The notes: a model not told the origin generated them from the sequence alone. A stretch of 35,926 nucleotides of DNA from Basidiobolus heterosporus B8920 (GCA_000697455.1 JNET01031279.1:1-35926); one strand, 5' to 3'. Counted from the stretch's first letter, positions 10,196 to 21,196 are shown. Made by a program: numbers and translations.

Positions 10196-10495
10196 TCATT
10201 CGGCGAGGGAATGCTCTTGTTCCCGTAGTCGGTGTAGGGCTCCCTTCTCAATGAGTCCGGTAAGCTTAGCCAACTCAAGCTCCAACTCTAGTTCATGTGT
10301 AAGCTCGATATCCTGATCAACAAATCGGGTCAGATTTGGTGGATTTAGGAGCAAATGAAGTTCGTCAAACATGTCAACAGTCTCGACTTCAGAAAGTAAA
10401 GAACCGCCGGATTCTTGTGAACCGAAGGGCTTTGATTTGTTCAGGAAAGATCTTGTGCGTGTAGAAATTTTACGTAACAAGTTGATGGATGGCAT
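10196..10495 (-). CDS. Small protein of unknown tandem family, copy C
   Basis: Single-exon 99-aa paralogue, the most divergent of the three. Start chosen at the Met at 10495 (MPSINLLRKISTRTRSF), 40 bp downstream of a TATAAA at 10541-10536; the in-frame Met at 10627 lies upstream of that TATA within simple repeats. Basic N-terminus, Ser-rich middle (KPFGSQESGGS), then MFDELHLLL, TRFVDQDIEL, LELELELAKLTGLIEK and a terminal REQEHSLAE. It aligns without gaps to copies A and B across the C-terminal 55 residues; QELDLELARL has become LELELELAKL. Function unknown. Confidence 0.72.
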   Translation of the reverse strand: MPSINLLRKISTRTRSFLNKSKPFGSQESGGSLLSEVETVDMFDELHLLLNPPNLTRFVDQDIELTHELELELELAKLTGLIEKGALHRLREQEHSLAE

Positions 10496-10535
10496 AGTAG
10501 ATCTGGAGATAAGTAGCCGAGAGGTGCACAAGAGG

Positions 10536-10541
10536 TTTATA
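10536..10541 (-). promoter_or_regulatory. TATA box of tandem copy C
   Basis: TATAAA on the minus strand, 40 bp upstream of the chosen ATG at 10495. Confidence 0.55.
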
Positions 10542-10655
10542 TGTGTCAGGATTCCATGAGGGAGGCTTTCATCTCTGATGAGAAATGAGAGTGAGAGAAA
10601 TGAGAGAAATGAAAGAAATGAAACCAATTATATCTTACATTGCGGGTTGAGATAT

Positions 10656-10688
10656 GCGATACGCTAAGCGATACGCTAAGCGATACGG
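10656..10688. repeat. 12-bp tandem repeat, about 2.7 copies
   Basis: Unit GCGATACGCTAA, two perfect copies and a partial third. Confidence 0.9.
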
Positions 10689-11070
10689 ATCACGATGAGC
10701 GACTAATTAAATTGTTTCATTCTGGTATATTTCGACTGCATTTCGGTTGCCTCATCGGCATCGTTGCCAATATCAATCGTCTGACTGGCCTTAGCGAAAT
10801 CGAACTCAAACAGCCTCACTTCAGACTCAGGAGATGGGACTACGATGAACCTGCACTTTGATCCACCCTATCTACGGATATGGTAGCAATAGAAGTTCAG
10901 TCGGTTAATTAAGGATTGAAAACACAGTCTTCAGTAAATTGGTGAATCAGGTAAACCTATATCAGCACTATGAGCGGCTTAGCGGGTTAATTAAACACAA
11001 GATGTAAGGATCGTTACATTCATGTACGTCTAGGTTGCTCCTTTCTGATAAATTCCCATCTCTTTTTGAT

Positions 11071-11109
11071 AACTGGTACACGTAGCTGGTACAGGTAGCT
11101 GGTACAGAA
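11071..11109. repeat. 13-bp tandem repeat, 3 copies
   Basis: AACTGGTACACGT, AGCTGGTACAGGT, AGCTGGTACAGAA in tandem, downstream of ARP3. Confidence 0.9.
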
Positions 11110-11398
11110 AGACTGAACGAAATGAAGATTGGGATGTCTTGATTACTTGAGCTAATACCACATTGCGAGAGATGAAGATATAAATAGATGTCTTGGGTGT
11201 GTCTAAAGCTGGCTCTGGTTGATATAAATAACAAACATAAGCGACATACAAATTCAAAGTAAAAGCAACATGGTGCGCAGTAATTGTTGAAAGTCCATTG
11301 ACAACACGATAGTTTATGGTTGATTTATTTACGGGAAATAATAAGATTGCGGGGCCAAGACTTGTGAGTGAAAGATGGTTTTATGGAGGTGTGATGAC

Positions 11399-13143
11399 TT
11401 AAGCAATCGAATTGAAGACACGATTATGTCTACAGATCGAGGGACCATACTCTTCATACTCCGCCTTGGTATGACTGAAAGTGTAGAATTGATCCTACAA
11501 TCACGAATTGCGTTAATAAATGACTAAAGATTGGTCAACATTTGACTGCACTTACAGTAGTGGCCATTAAACTACCACCGAACCAAACAGCGTATCTCTG
11601 CTTCTTGTGAGCAATCACGTTCACGTCGAGTGGGGTAGCCTGGAAGAAAGAGATTACTACATATATGATGATGACGAGGAACAAACGATCCGAACCTTTA
11701 GATGGCCACCACTAAGTTCCTCACTTCTCTTGACGCGACCGTCAACAATTCGCTTGATGTCACGCTGAAGACGCTTTCCGAAATCCTTGAACATCGTGGA
11801 ACCGCCAGAGAGAACGATGTTCTAAAACCGATCGACAGGAATGAGTACATGTTTCAGAATTGAGATGATTCATACCAATATTTACCTTATACAAGCCACG
11901 TCGAGTATCGATGGGACTGGTTTGGATGACATTATCAACGACCTCAGGCAAGGGAGTCAAGAAATCCGAACTAATGATCTCAGGGTTGAAGAAGATTTCG
12001 GGTGCAAGGAAACGCTCGTAACCAACATCTACTTTGTAAGCCTAATCCCATTCGAGTCCGATGAATAGTGGTTTAAAAATGCTTCTCATTGTTAAAGATC
12101 GTTACCTTCTGTGTGACACTGTGCACAGTTTCAAATGATTTGAAGTACTTTTCACCTTCTTGGTCGTATCTTTGGAATTCCTTAACGATATCCGGGCACA
12201 CATAGGCGTACTCTTCCTTAATACGCTTGGCAATCTCTAAGGAATCCTCAGGAGGTATTTGCGTTTCGTTGTGCTCACGGAGTAATTGTTGAACAAACGC
12301 AGTAAGATCACGACCAGCAATAGGAATATGCTTGATTGAGCTGCCAACAACGTAACCTTCAGCCTTGAATAACACAACAGAACGTCAAACAATGCCTATA
12401 ATTCAATCTATAGCGATGCAACTTTACCACTGGAATTACGTGAGTAACACCATCACCACTGTCAATAACAGTACCAGTCAAACTTTTTTCGGTTGATTTT
12501 CCTGAGGTCCAGCTAGCAGCCAAAGCAAGTACTGCTTGAACTGCGATATAAAGACCTTGACAGTTGAAGGATTCAAACATGATTTCGGCAGTTTGTTCAC
12601 GGTTTTCGGGAGCGTTGAGAGGTGGTTCAGTCTAAAGTTCATAAAGAGTGTGAGTCAAAGTGAAGGGAGCACCACTTGAAAGATAACATAGTAAAGGTCA
12701 AAAATACCAAAAGAAAATAGTGATCTTCAGGTTGGCAACGAAGATATTTGAAGATACATTGTTCCCAGTATCTCTCCATATAATCCCAGTTCTCTATTTG
12801 CCCATGACGAATAGGATAACTGACACCGTAAGTCTTGGAATTGGCTATAGCCTCATCACCAATAAAGAAATCAAGATCTTCTATGCCACGCTTTGAAGCA
12901 ATGTTGCTTGATTTTTTTGAAATATTATCGCGAGTAGCGATGGCAGTGGGGATAACATAGGAGGGTTGGGTGTTGCCAGAAAAACCCATCTTTGTATACC
13001 TAGTAAAGTTTCGAGAATTAATATAGTTACCAAGTGAAGATGAAGTAGAATCTCTAGTAAAAACCAGGTTTCCAGTGTACTCAGTAGAATCGAAGTACTT
13101 ACCCAGTACCATTGTCGATAACTACAGCGGGCAAGTGTACCAT
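11399..13143 (-). CDS. ARP3: Actin-related protein 3 (Arp2/3 complex)
   Basis: Core subunit of the Arp2/3 actin-branching complex. Eight exons: 13143-13103, 12999-12708, 12631-12428, 12363-12106, 12041-11886, 11821-11696, 11639-11556, 11494-11399. The spliced product is 418 aa, exactly the length usual for ARP3. The N-terminus [20 protein letters not shown] holds phosphate loop 1; [14 protein letters not shown] is phosphate loop 2; [20 protein letters not shown] is the actin-type adenosine motif region. The insert [19 protein letters not shown] distinguishes ARP3 from actin and ARP2. The end [13 protein letters not shown] is typical. WASP, its activator, is encoded at the left end of the window on the same strand. 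Confidence 0.98.
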
Positions 13144-13629
13144 CTTGAGTGAAGTAAAAGTGGATTATTCAAGCAGTATATTTGAAAAAGGTTCGTGTAT
13201 GAAAACAGCACTGTAATTGGGACACGAAGTAAATATCTGTATCCAGTCTAGAAATAAATTGACTCGATTCACTAATTCAACCACCTACCAGCCTTTCATT
13301 AGCTCGAGTTCGTCATCATTCCATTGCCATGAAAAAAGCACCCTATTTCATGCTATAAGGCTATTTAGGGCATAGATATGTACCCTGAATCCGAGATTAT
13401 AGGAATGATAAGAATTTATTATAACAATAGCGGTTTAAACTATTAACCCAGGGAATGTATAGTACATTATTATGGATTAGTTCAACTGATTATGAGAGGG
13501 TAAGGAGGCAGCTAGAGAAATGGAATCATAGCTGGCAGGGTATCCAAATAGTTCAAGCGAAATCGTATGTTCTACACTAGCGAGTGAGCCCGTATCAAAT
13601 GCGTGGGGACAAAAGTGAAGCGATGTGTC
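13144..13629. other. intergenic region with ARP3 promoter
   Basis: 486 bp upstream of ARP3 and downstream of the FAD enzyme stop. No repeat or further gene seen; no clear TATA box. Confidence 0.5.
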
Positions 13630-15660
13630 TTAACTCAGCTTTTCAGTCTTTTGGGCAGTCTGCACCACGCCGACAAAGAAACGAATGATTCTAGTTACAA
13701 ATGATATCAAAATATACCAAGCACCAATGAAAATATTGGCCATCCTTTCACTTCGGAAAGTGGGGTTTTCCAGTGTCCACATGAAAAGAGCAAATATAGT
13801 GTTTATGCAGCACATGATAAGATTGCTAACGCTCCATGTGTGCTTCTTCTTGGGTCTATTGAAGTAATGGTCCACGTAGCCTTTGCGAGTAAACCCGTCC
13901 CGTAGGCCATGAACACGCTTATTCGAGTCACTGAATTTGTGTGAGCGAATACCCCAGGGTACTGTCACCCCTAGCGCCTCACAGACCTCCATAGAAGATT
14001 GGACACATCCCTCGAGAAGAGGGATACCCGGGTACACATAGGCACCGACAAACCATATGTTGTCCTGGCCTTGGATCTGGTGAAGCTGATCAATGGCGTG
14101 GTGAGAGGCTGGACTTAGCACTGATCGATGAAACCACGTTTTATCAATCACAGTAGATGGATCAGGTTCGATCAAAGGATTGACCGTCTGGAATAGAAAG
14201 TAAATTAGCACATCTACTGGTATATCTACTGACACATCCACCGACTTATACTACACAATAATTCAAATATCATTACCTGGAAAACATCCTCTTCGAAATC
14301 CTTATCCTCAGCACGATTGATCCAGATAGTGGACATAACCTGATCAGAGAATCCGATATTGCGTTCAGAAACATGCTTGGAAAACTTTTCTTGATGAGGA
14401 CAGTTTGTAGTCTTAAACAGATTGATGCCCCTCCAATCTTCTCTTTTCTCAGGCATCAATTTGCTATCTTTGTGAGTGACAACCAGCGTATACTCATATT
14501 TGAAATCTACCGTGGCACTGAGCTGAGTAGTGTGTGGCGAGGCGGAAAGAAGTATTTGGTATGCATTAATCCCTTGGGTGGCCATGACAACCTAAATCAA
14601 AAAGATGTCAGTGGTACTGCGTTGTAGAAGGAAACCATTCGTCATACATGATCAAATGCAAGTTTTTCTCCCTCACTGGTCTGTACTATCAGGCCTTGAC
14701 TATCACGTGCACCCTCGTCTCTCTCTTCATCGCGGTAGATTGACTTTATAGAGCAGTTGAATCGAATAGAATGGACGTTTGCGCTTAATTTCTTGCATGC
14801 TTCACGAATTCCTGCTTTAACTTTGAGTACTGGTTCAAATAGGATCCCAGTGGCAAAGAAATCGAGCACATCGCTAGCAGGCATGTTAACTACGGTTGCG
14901 TATGAACAAGTACATATCGATGATAAGAATGGAATAAATATGGTGTGTTGGAAAATTTCTGAATAGTCATGTAGTTTAAGAAATGAGCCGATGGATCCTG
15001 GGAAACTCAACAAACTATTCGTACGGGCTGCTTCATTAGCAAACATTGCAAAGCGTACCCATTCAGCAAGAATTTGTGTTCTTTCCGCTACATTCTCGCA
15101 ATGCTTTTCAAATACGTCTGGGAAAGGAATGCTGTATCCCTTGTAACTGATATTGCGATATGAAAATATAGGTCGTTTGGGCTTCCCTGTCTTTTCGTCA
15201 AACTCACTAAAGGATAGCGAATAATCAGCTGGTTGAAATGATACGCCCAAGTATTCGTACATGGCAGTTAGGCTTGGGTCTGCAAATCAAAAAAGTCCAT
15301 GAGTGGAACAGTTGCTTCGAACATGTTCTGAACGACTTACAATAATCACGGGAGAAAGCGCGGGCCGGTACATCTACTCTTGTTTCTGTCCATCCGTTTT
15401 CATCCTTGATGGGTAAAGTTATAGAAGCAGCATCAGCTCCAATCTCCGAGTTTTTTTCAAACACATGTACTTCATACTCTTCGCTTAAGCTTAGCAAATA
15501 AGCAGTTGTCAGACCAGCAAGGCCTAGAAGAAATAGCGTAACTTAGCTTGTGCATACGTTGTCTTAAGAACAAGTAATACCCACCAGATCCAATAACAGC
15601 AATTTTCTTTCTACGGCCTTCGAGCTGAGAAGATAAGCTATGCATAGCGTTGGGCGGCAT
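13630..15660 (-). CDS. FAD-dependent amine-oxidase-like protein (COG2907-like)
   Basis: Flavoprotein of the NAD(P)/FAD-binding amine oxidase superfamily. Five exons, 15660-15585, 15523-15341, 15279-14648, 14591-14277 and 14187-13630, encode 587 aa. The dinucleotide motif VIGSGLAGL (GxGxxG at residues 24-29) is assembled across intron 1, followed by TTAYLLSL and the acidic ribose-binding end in VHVFEKN. Near the C-terminus, WFVGAYVYPGIPLLEGCVQS is the flavin-binding GG-type motif of this family. Two hydrophobic helices close the protein (around SNLIMCCINTIFALFMW and FIGAWYILISFVTRIIRFF), implying membrane anchoring. Bacterial relatives (predicted NAD/FAD-binding proteins) often sit beside lipid-modifying enzymes. 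The substrate cannot be told from sequence. A second Met at residue 6 is an alternative start. The next gene upstream is a co-directional SDR. Confidence 0.85.
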
Positions 15661-16051
15661 TACAATAACTTACGAAACATAGGTTAAAGTTGGATGGAAT
15701 TTATTTAATTCAAGAAAATTGACAAATTTTTTGGCTTTCACTAACATATGGATATTAAAGTTGCCTTCTTATCTCATCGAAACACCAATAGAATATAACA
15801 ATTCCCATTTAACTTTACAATATTGTACAGCATTTCACCAATCAATATTGTAGCGTAGTCCTCAGATATTAAGATACCGAAATGCCAGAATCCCCGAAAT
15901 CTTAATCTTTCCAATCAACCAACTATTCCAGCATTTCCTTCTAAGGTGATTTAGTTGAGTGTCTGTGAACCGGCTCGAGGCCTCATCGGGAATTTTATTT
16001 ATCATGCCCAGAGCCTAGGTTAATGCCTAAGTTCGAAATCACAACATGTAG
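15661..16051. other. intergenic region between FAD enzyme and SDR
   Basis: 391 bp separating two co-directional minus-strand genes; holds the FAD gene promoter. No repeat or extra gene seen. Confidence 0.5.
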
Positions 16052-17174
16052 TTAACTCATTTTACTCCCCATAGGCTTAATCAAACCAATAAGCCAAGTC
16101 ACCCACTGCTGAACTGTAGGTACCAGGGTACTAACTCCGTATACACCAATATACTGGTAACTAGGATAGCTAATAATGGGTTCGTTCATTGATAAACTGG
16201 ACTTGATTTCTTGGGCTAGAATTTGAGCGCTACCGAAGAAGGGATACTCCTGCGGATAGGGGGTATCTAGCTGTGATGTTAGTCGTGATTTGATAAGTCC
16301 AGGCACGATCAAGTTGATACTGATTCCACTTTCTTGGCCCAAATGTCGTAGATCTCTAGCAAAGGAGTTCAATGCTGCCTAGATCATTAACCATATGTGA
16401 GATACGGTGACTACAAAGGAACAAGATGTGAATTGTTTTTACCTTGGTTGCATTATAGAAAATCATGTTTTTTGGTCCTAGAAATCCAGCAACAGAGCCT
16501 ATGACTTGGATTAAAGAATGTTAGGTTCACCACAATAGTCTTTCGAGCAACAAACTAAGACATACTAGCAATCTGTCCGCCGTATCCAGAGCTTTTCATT
16601 TTACTGAAGATTGGCATCACCGTGTTCATGACTCCTATTACATTTACGTCAAACAAGCGACGATACATACCCTCCCACGATGAGGCAGCCAAACCATTAT
16701 CTTTCTCTGTATCTACGAAATCTCCAGCCTGACCAGCGCCAGCAATCAGTAAATCTATTGGTCTATCCTCATATATATCAAGCAGTATTTTCTGCAGAGC
16801 ATTTTTGTCAACCACGTCAACTGAATGCAAGTAAACACTGCAGCCCAATTGTTTACACTTTTCTCCAGCTGTTTCTAATCTTGATCGAGAACGTCCAATC
16901 AAATGAAGTATCACACCAGGTCGCGCGTATTCTAAGGCCAAGGCTTCCCCAATACCAGAGCTAGTAAACATGATGTTAAAATAGTTCCTGTGAAATCAAC
17001 ATAATTTTCTAACCTTCCACCAGTGATAACTATCTGTCGCGGGTGTACTTTCTTGGAGAATGTTTTACGTATCACGTCAAAAAAGGTCAAAGTGAGAATT
17101 ACTGGAATTTGCAAAACGGCCAAACCGACAACAAAGAACGAAAGTGCCACGTCTCTGATAGAACTATATACCAT
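16052..17174 (-). CDS. Membrane-anchored short-chain dehydrogenase/reductase
   Basis: Classical SDR of 312 aa. Four exons: 17174-17014, 16960-16566, 16498-16443, 16378-16052. An N-terminal hydrophobic segment (residues ~9-33) is a signal anchor. The cofactor motif TGGSSGIG (51-58) is split by the first intron (53 nt). LIGRSRSRL supplies Arg for NADP preference, the NNAG site reads LLIAGAG, the catalytic Ser is in the IASSVAG region (186/187) and the active-site YNATK is at 200-204. The C-terminus has a hydrophobic stretch (VSTLVPTVQQWVTWLIGLI). The layout recalls 3-ketodihydrosphingosine reductase and other ER-bound lipid SDRs, but I cannot assign the substrate. Its position just upstream of the FAD enzyme, same strand, suggests a shared pathway (inference). 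Confidence 0.88.
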
Positions 17175-17661
17175 GGTGTGTATTTAGTGCGTATTTAGTG
17201 TACATCACTTAACTATCTGCTTTTATACTAGATAGTCAGGCTCTTGGTTGTTTCACATCTAATATTTTAGGCTTTATATATATGTATATATATATATACA
17301 TATATGTAAATACTAGTCATTTGAGTTATCCAACATGTAGTTGAATCATCATTTATTTCAGAGTGACAAACGTACGATAGTGTATGGAAGAATCTTGGTC
17401 TTACAAGTGTGGATCAGATTGAATGATCTCATCTGCACCATAATCGACGCTACTAGAATCAGATACAATGCATGATGTAAGCTAATACTAACTGAAAAAA
17501 TAACCAGTGGGAAAGCACCGTCACATGTAAACCACGCCAGCGCAGTACAAAAAGAAATGGATACAATGCAATATTAAATATAAATATATTTATAGTTTAT
17601 TTTGAGGGTCCAGATTTATCAAGGAACTTGAGCAAGACAACAGATTTCATGGATAAAAAAT
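17175..17661. other. intergenic region
   Basis: 487 bp containing the SDR promoter and the RPL30 3' flank. Includes a 28-bp AT palindrome (listed separately) about 100 bp upstream of the SDR start, plus an AT-rich stretch ending in TTTATAG just before the RPL30 stop. Confidence 0.55.
17278..17305. repeat. 28-bp perfect AT palindrome
   Basis: Perfect inverted repeat made of TA/CA dinucleotides around a (TA)7 centre, symmetric about 17291/17292; could extrude as a cruciform. Alternating TA tracts are often polymorphic. Confidence 0.85.
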
Positions 17662-17997
17662 CTATTGTTGTTCTTGAGTCTTGAGGATATCGGAGTCACC
17701 GGCATCAGTGATAGAAAGAACACCGACACGGAAATATTTACCGCAAGCAGTACCGAGTTCAATGTTGTTACCATTGTAATGATGAACACCAGTCTTGGAG
17801 AGCATGGCATAGTATTCAATCTCGGATTTTCTCAAGGGAGGGCAGTTACCAGAGAGGATGATAAGCTTAGCCTTGCCGTTACGGATGGCCTTCAAGGTAG
17901 ACTTGTAGCCGAGAGTGGACTTACCACTCTTCATGACCAAAGCCAAACGAGAGTTGATGGATTCAACAGATTTCTTGGATTTCTTGATGGGGGCCAT
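17662..17997 (-). CDS. RPL30: 60S ribosomal protein L30 (eL30)
   Basis: Cytosolic large-subunit ribosomal protein, 111 aa, single coding exon. The start [20 protein letters not shown] and the RNA-binding core ([54 protein letters not shown]) are those of eL30; the usual length is 105-115 aa. Divergent from RPL16 across about 500 bp. Codon use is biased to C/G-ending synonymous codons compared with flanking genes, as expected for high expression. Confidence 0.97.
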   Translation of the reverse strand: MAPIKKSKKSVESINSRLALVMKSGKSTLGYKSTLKAIRNGKAKLIILSGNCPPLRKSEIEYYAMLSKTGVHHYNGNNIELGTACGKYFRVGVLSITDAGDSDILKTQEQQ

Positions 17998-18501
17998 TTC
18001 GTGATGAAGCTTTCTCTACAAAAGATAGTAAGTCTTCTTTAATATATGGTACAGATAGATGTATGGCATCGAAATACGTATAGATTGTTCAACATATTTC
18101 AATGATATTGAGAAAATGTGGCTTACCGACAAAGGGTGACCAAGAGGAAAAGAGAAGGAGGAATCTTTCGAGTGTTCGCCTTTTTTGCCTCTTCGAAGTA
18201 GTTTCTAAACGAAATTCCATTGGCTCACGCTCTGCTTGGACGAAAAAAACCCAACGATCATGGTGTCACGTGCGCGGGCATTGTTCTCATTTATTTCCCT
18301 ACACCGTGTGCAAATACACATAATATATGTTTAGTTTCCATGAATAAGCATATTTTTTTTCTTTTTAACAGAACGAATCGGAGCAAATAACACTGGTAGA
18401 TTTGCAAAAAGGGGGTATAAAATATTTTTTTGGACCACTTTCTTTTTCTTCCTCTTTCTTCACTTGTCGGGTCGATAAACGGCAATTACTTCATAATCAC
18501 T
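17998..18501. promoter_or_regulatory. bidirectional ribosomal-protein promoter RPL30/RPL16
   Basis: 504 bp between two divergent ribosomal protein genes. A TATAAAA at 18416-18422 lies 80 bp before the RPL16 ATG. T-rich tracts (18352-18367, 18423-18450) flank it, typical of fungal ribosomal gene promoters. Shared regulatory elements could coordinate both genes. Confidence 0.6.
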
Positions 18502-19306
18502 ATGAGCACTTTCGAAAAGGTGTGTAGACTGGAGGAATTTTGAATAATCAATTTATAGTTAACATACAGCCATCGCTAAACTGTTATCGATGAAATTGAC
18601 AGTGCGGTTACGATTTGTTATGAGAATATATATACTTATGTTTCTCACATTTTAGGTGATTGTCATCGACGGTAGAGGCCATCTTCTTGGTCGTCTTGCC
18701 TCCATCATTTCCAAGCAAATTCTCACCGGTCAAAAGATCGTTGTTGTTCGTTGCGAGGAGTTGAACGTCACTGGCTCTTTCTTCCGTAACAAGAGTACAT
18801 AGTATTTCATATATCCATCACATTACCATCATTATCTCATTCCCGAGTATTTAGTTAAGTACCATGCTTTCCTTCGTAAGCGTTGCCTTGTCAACCCTTC
18901 CAAGGGCCCCTATCACTTCCGTGCTCCTTCCCGTATCCTCTGGCGTACTATCCGCGGTATGATTCCCCACAAGACTGCTCGTGGTACTGCCGCCATGGAA
19001 CGCCTTAAGCTCTTCGAAGGTGTTCCCCCTCCATATGACACCATGAAGCGCATGGTTGTTCCTGCCGCTCTTCGTGTCCTTCGTCTCAAGCCTGGTCGCA
19101 AGTACACCACTGTTAGCCGTTTGAGTTCCGAGGTTGGATGGAAATACGAGGATGTCGTCAAGAAGCTCGAGGAGAAGCGCAAGGTCAAGTCAAAGGCTTA
19201 CTACGAGCGCAAGAAGGCTATCCTCAACTTGAAGGCCAAGGCCGCTGCTGCCAAGAGCGAAGAGTTGAAGTCCATCAACGAATCCATGGCCGCTTATGGT
19301 TATTAA
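18502..19306 (+). CDS. RPL16: 60S ribosomal protein L16 (uL13, RPL13A)
   Basis: Cytosolic uL13. Three exons, 18502-18519, 18656-18794 and 18855-19306, encode 202 aa (usual ~200). The first exon is only six codons (MSTFEK), followed by a 136-nt intron, a common arrangement in fungal ribosomal protein genes. [36 protein letters not shown] and the Lys-rich C-terminal helix are characteristic. AATAATAAATAC about 35 nt after the stop is a likely polyadenylation region. Strong codon bias. Confidence 0.97.
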
Positions 19307-19534
19307 AATGTTACTTATTGAAATTGCTCTGTTGCACAATAATAATAAATACATTCTAAACTATATATCATCTATCATTTTGAGTTTCACTTGTGCAAGT
19401 TGATAAAAAGCAATGGGTAACTTGTAGATAATTTCATTGATGCTTGTTGCTTGTTTTTTTATTTATATCTAAGGATGCATCAATCAAACATGAACAAACA
19501 ACCAAAAGTCTAAAAGAAAGATATCACTTTTAAT

Positions 19535-20266
19535 TTAGGCAAGGGAAGGGAAAGCAGATTGATCGTTAACATTGATCTTAGCGCTGCGAGCACCACGAGG
19601 GGCACGGTTACCGCGACCGCGACCTTCGAAACCACCACGTCTACCAGTCTCGTTGAAACGTTGTTGGATGTTGAGGGCAATAACCTTTTCTTGCTTCTTT
19701 TCCTTCTTAGCCTTGGACTTGTTCTTGAGAGGAGCAAAGTATTCCTCATCTTCCTTGGCAAGGGCAACGGCATCCTTCCACTTGGAATCATCAACACCTT
19801 CGTTGGCGGCACGAGCTTCAGGGAGAGCAATACCCTTAGCAGCAAGCTTCTCAGCCTTCTCGGCGTAGTACTCATCAAGAGTCTTGGAGTTGTCCTCCTC
19901 AACGGGGGTTTCAACCTTCTCTTCATCAGACTTCTCAACCTCCTTGGCTTCACCGTTGACAATCTTCTCACCATCCTTGATGTCAGTCTTGGCATCACCC
20001 CAAGATTGGTGAACCTTCTTCTCAGAGTCAACCTTTCCGGTTCCAGACTTACGGTCGAATTCACGACCACGGCCACCGCGGGCACCACCACGACGGGCAC
20101 CGCGACCACCACGAGCACCACCGCGCTTTTCGGCGGGCTTTTGCTCGGTCTTGGCGGCTTCAACCTTCTTGGCTGGTTCGGCGGCCTTCTTGGCGGTCTT
20201 AGGGGCGGCGACGGCAGGAGCGTCGTCCATCAAGAGCTCATATGGGTTCTTAGAGGCAACGGACAT
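19535..20266 (-). CDS. STM1: Stm1/SERBP1-like ribosome-associated RNA-binding protein
   Basis: Ribosome-clamping protein that preserves idle 80S ribosomes; 243 aa, single exon. Start chosen at 20266 (MSVASKNPYELLMDD), which resembles the short Stm1 N-terminus; an in-frame Met at 20305 would add 13 uncharged residues. Ala/Lys-rich region to residue 48, then RGG repeats (49-68), then the HABP4/PAI-RBP1 signature DRKSGTG (71-77) and DSEKKVHQSWG (80-90). The acidic/Lys-rich middle leads to a second RGG cluster (GRRGGFEGRGRGNRAPRG) and a C-terminal FPSLA. The gene is convergent with RPL16, 228 bp away. Strong codon bias creates long antisense open frames, which I do not consider genes. Confidence 0.9.
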   Translation of the reverse strand: MSVASKNPYELLMDDAPAVAAPKTAKKAAEPAKKVEAAKTEQKPAEKRGGARGGRGARRGGARGGRGREFDRKSGTGKVDSEKKVHQSWGDAKTDIKDGEKIVNGEAKEVEKSDEEKVETPVEEDNSKTLDEYYAEKAEKLAAKGIALPEARAANEGVDDSKWKDAVALAKEDEEYFAPLKNKSKAKKEKKQEKVIALNIQQRFNETGRRGGFEGRGRGNRAPRGARSAKINVNDQSAFPSLA

Positions 20267-21196
20267 GATTGTGAGATTAGTAAGGAGAAAGGGCAGAGAC
20301 ACCAAACTTCGAAGGATAAATAGATACCCAAACGGTCGTGAAAATTTTGTGCTCTATCCCCCGCTCAGTTCGTACCCGGGCAATAAAATTCAGCAAAATT
20401 TACGTCTAAAAGAAAATTTCGAAATTTTTTCTTTCCACTCAATCAAAAGTAAAAACATTGTGGTGAAGATCACACATAGATCACGCATACCCACATTCGC
20501 TATGCATAATGAATTTGTTTACTTGAATTAAAACAATGAATCCCAATGACGGTAAGCTACAGCTGTCCAGTAATAGTTGATTATGTTTGACCGTTGTTTT
20601 GGTGAGTTTAGTGCATGAAGTGAGCTCCGCAAACTGGAACAATACAAACTCCTCTCTTGAGCAATTGCTGCAAATAATTCCAAATTCGAATTCTGTATTG
20701 AAACAGTGTCTATTTACTAATAATTGCCTTCTTATGGAATTCAGTATCTTCTAACTAGATGGATTAGCAAGCATTTCTCCTTAGAGCCTATTTCTTTCAC
20801 GAGTTAAATAGTGACAAACAGAACTTGGGGATGAGATTCAATTTCTTAGTTATACTCGAAGATACGAGACATCTGCGGTATCAGCATACTCATAATCGCG
20901 TGTGGTTAAAATGAATAAACTGTTCAATCTAGTGTTTATATATATATATGTGCTGCACTCTATAATTCAGATGTGCCAATTTTGAATTCCTGCTATTATC
21001 ATGGTCCTTACAAGCACCTGTGAGCATGTCATATCCTACCACTCTTTTTACATTTTGGCAGTTAAATACCCAAATATTTTGAGTTTATTTTCTCAAGAAT
21101 GAATGATGAATGATAGATACGATGGTTGGGGACTATACTCTCTAACCATGGGGAAAGTTGACTGTTGTGCTGGGTAAATGAGTAATAGAAGTCTAT
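20267..21196. other. intergenic region with STM1 promoter
   Basis: 930 bp between STM1 (start) and the bL36m stop, both minus strand. Pyrimidine-rich stretch before STM1 and a (TA)-tract at about 20937-20949. No convincing gene: open frames here are short and unlike known families. Confidence 0.5.

Larger units (their letters stand above)
10496..11398. other. intergenic region rich in short repeats
   Basis: 903 bp between copy C (start) and ARP3 (stop), both minus strand. Carries a GAGAGAAAT-type simple repeat (about 10578-10623) and two minisatellites listed separately. A plus-strand open frame at 10640-10861 begins inside the repeat and is not convincing. Confidence 0.55.

Noticed and set aside
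10640-10861. 73-aa plus-strand open frame
   Set aside because: Begins inside a 12-bp tandem repeat (DTLSDTLSDT) and has no homology or splice signals.
19510-20163. 217-aa second minus-strand frame over STM1
   Set aside because: Arg/Val/Leu-rich out-of-frame reading of the same gene; no separate start context.
19559-20323. 254-aa plus-strand open frame antisense to STM1
   Set aside because: Shadow of strongly biased codons in the STM1 gene; Leu/Thr/Gly-rich low complexity with no family features.
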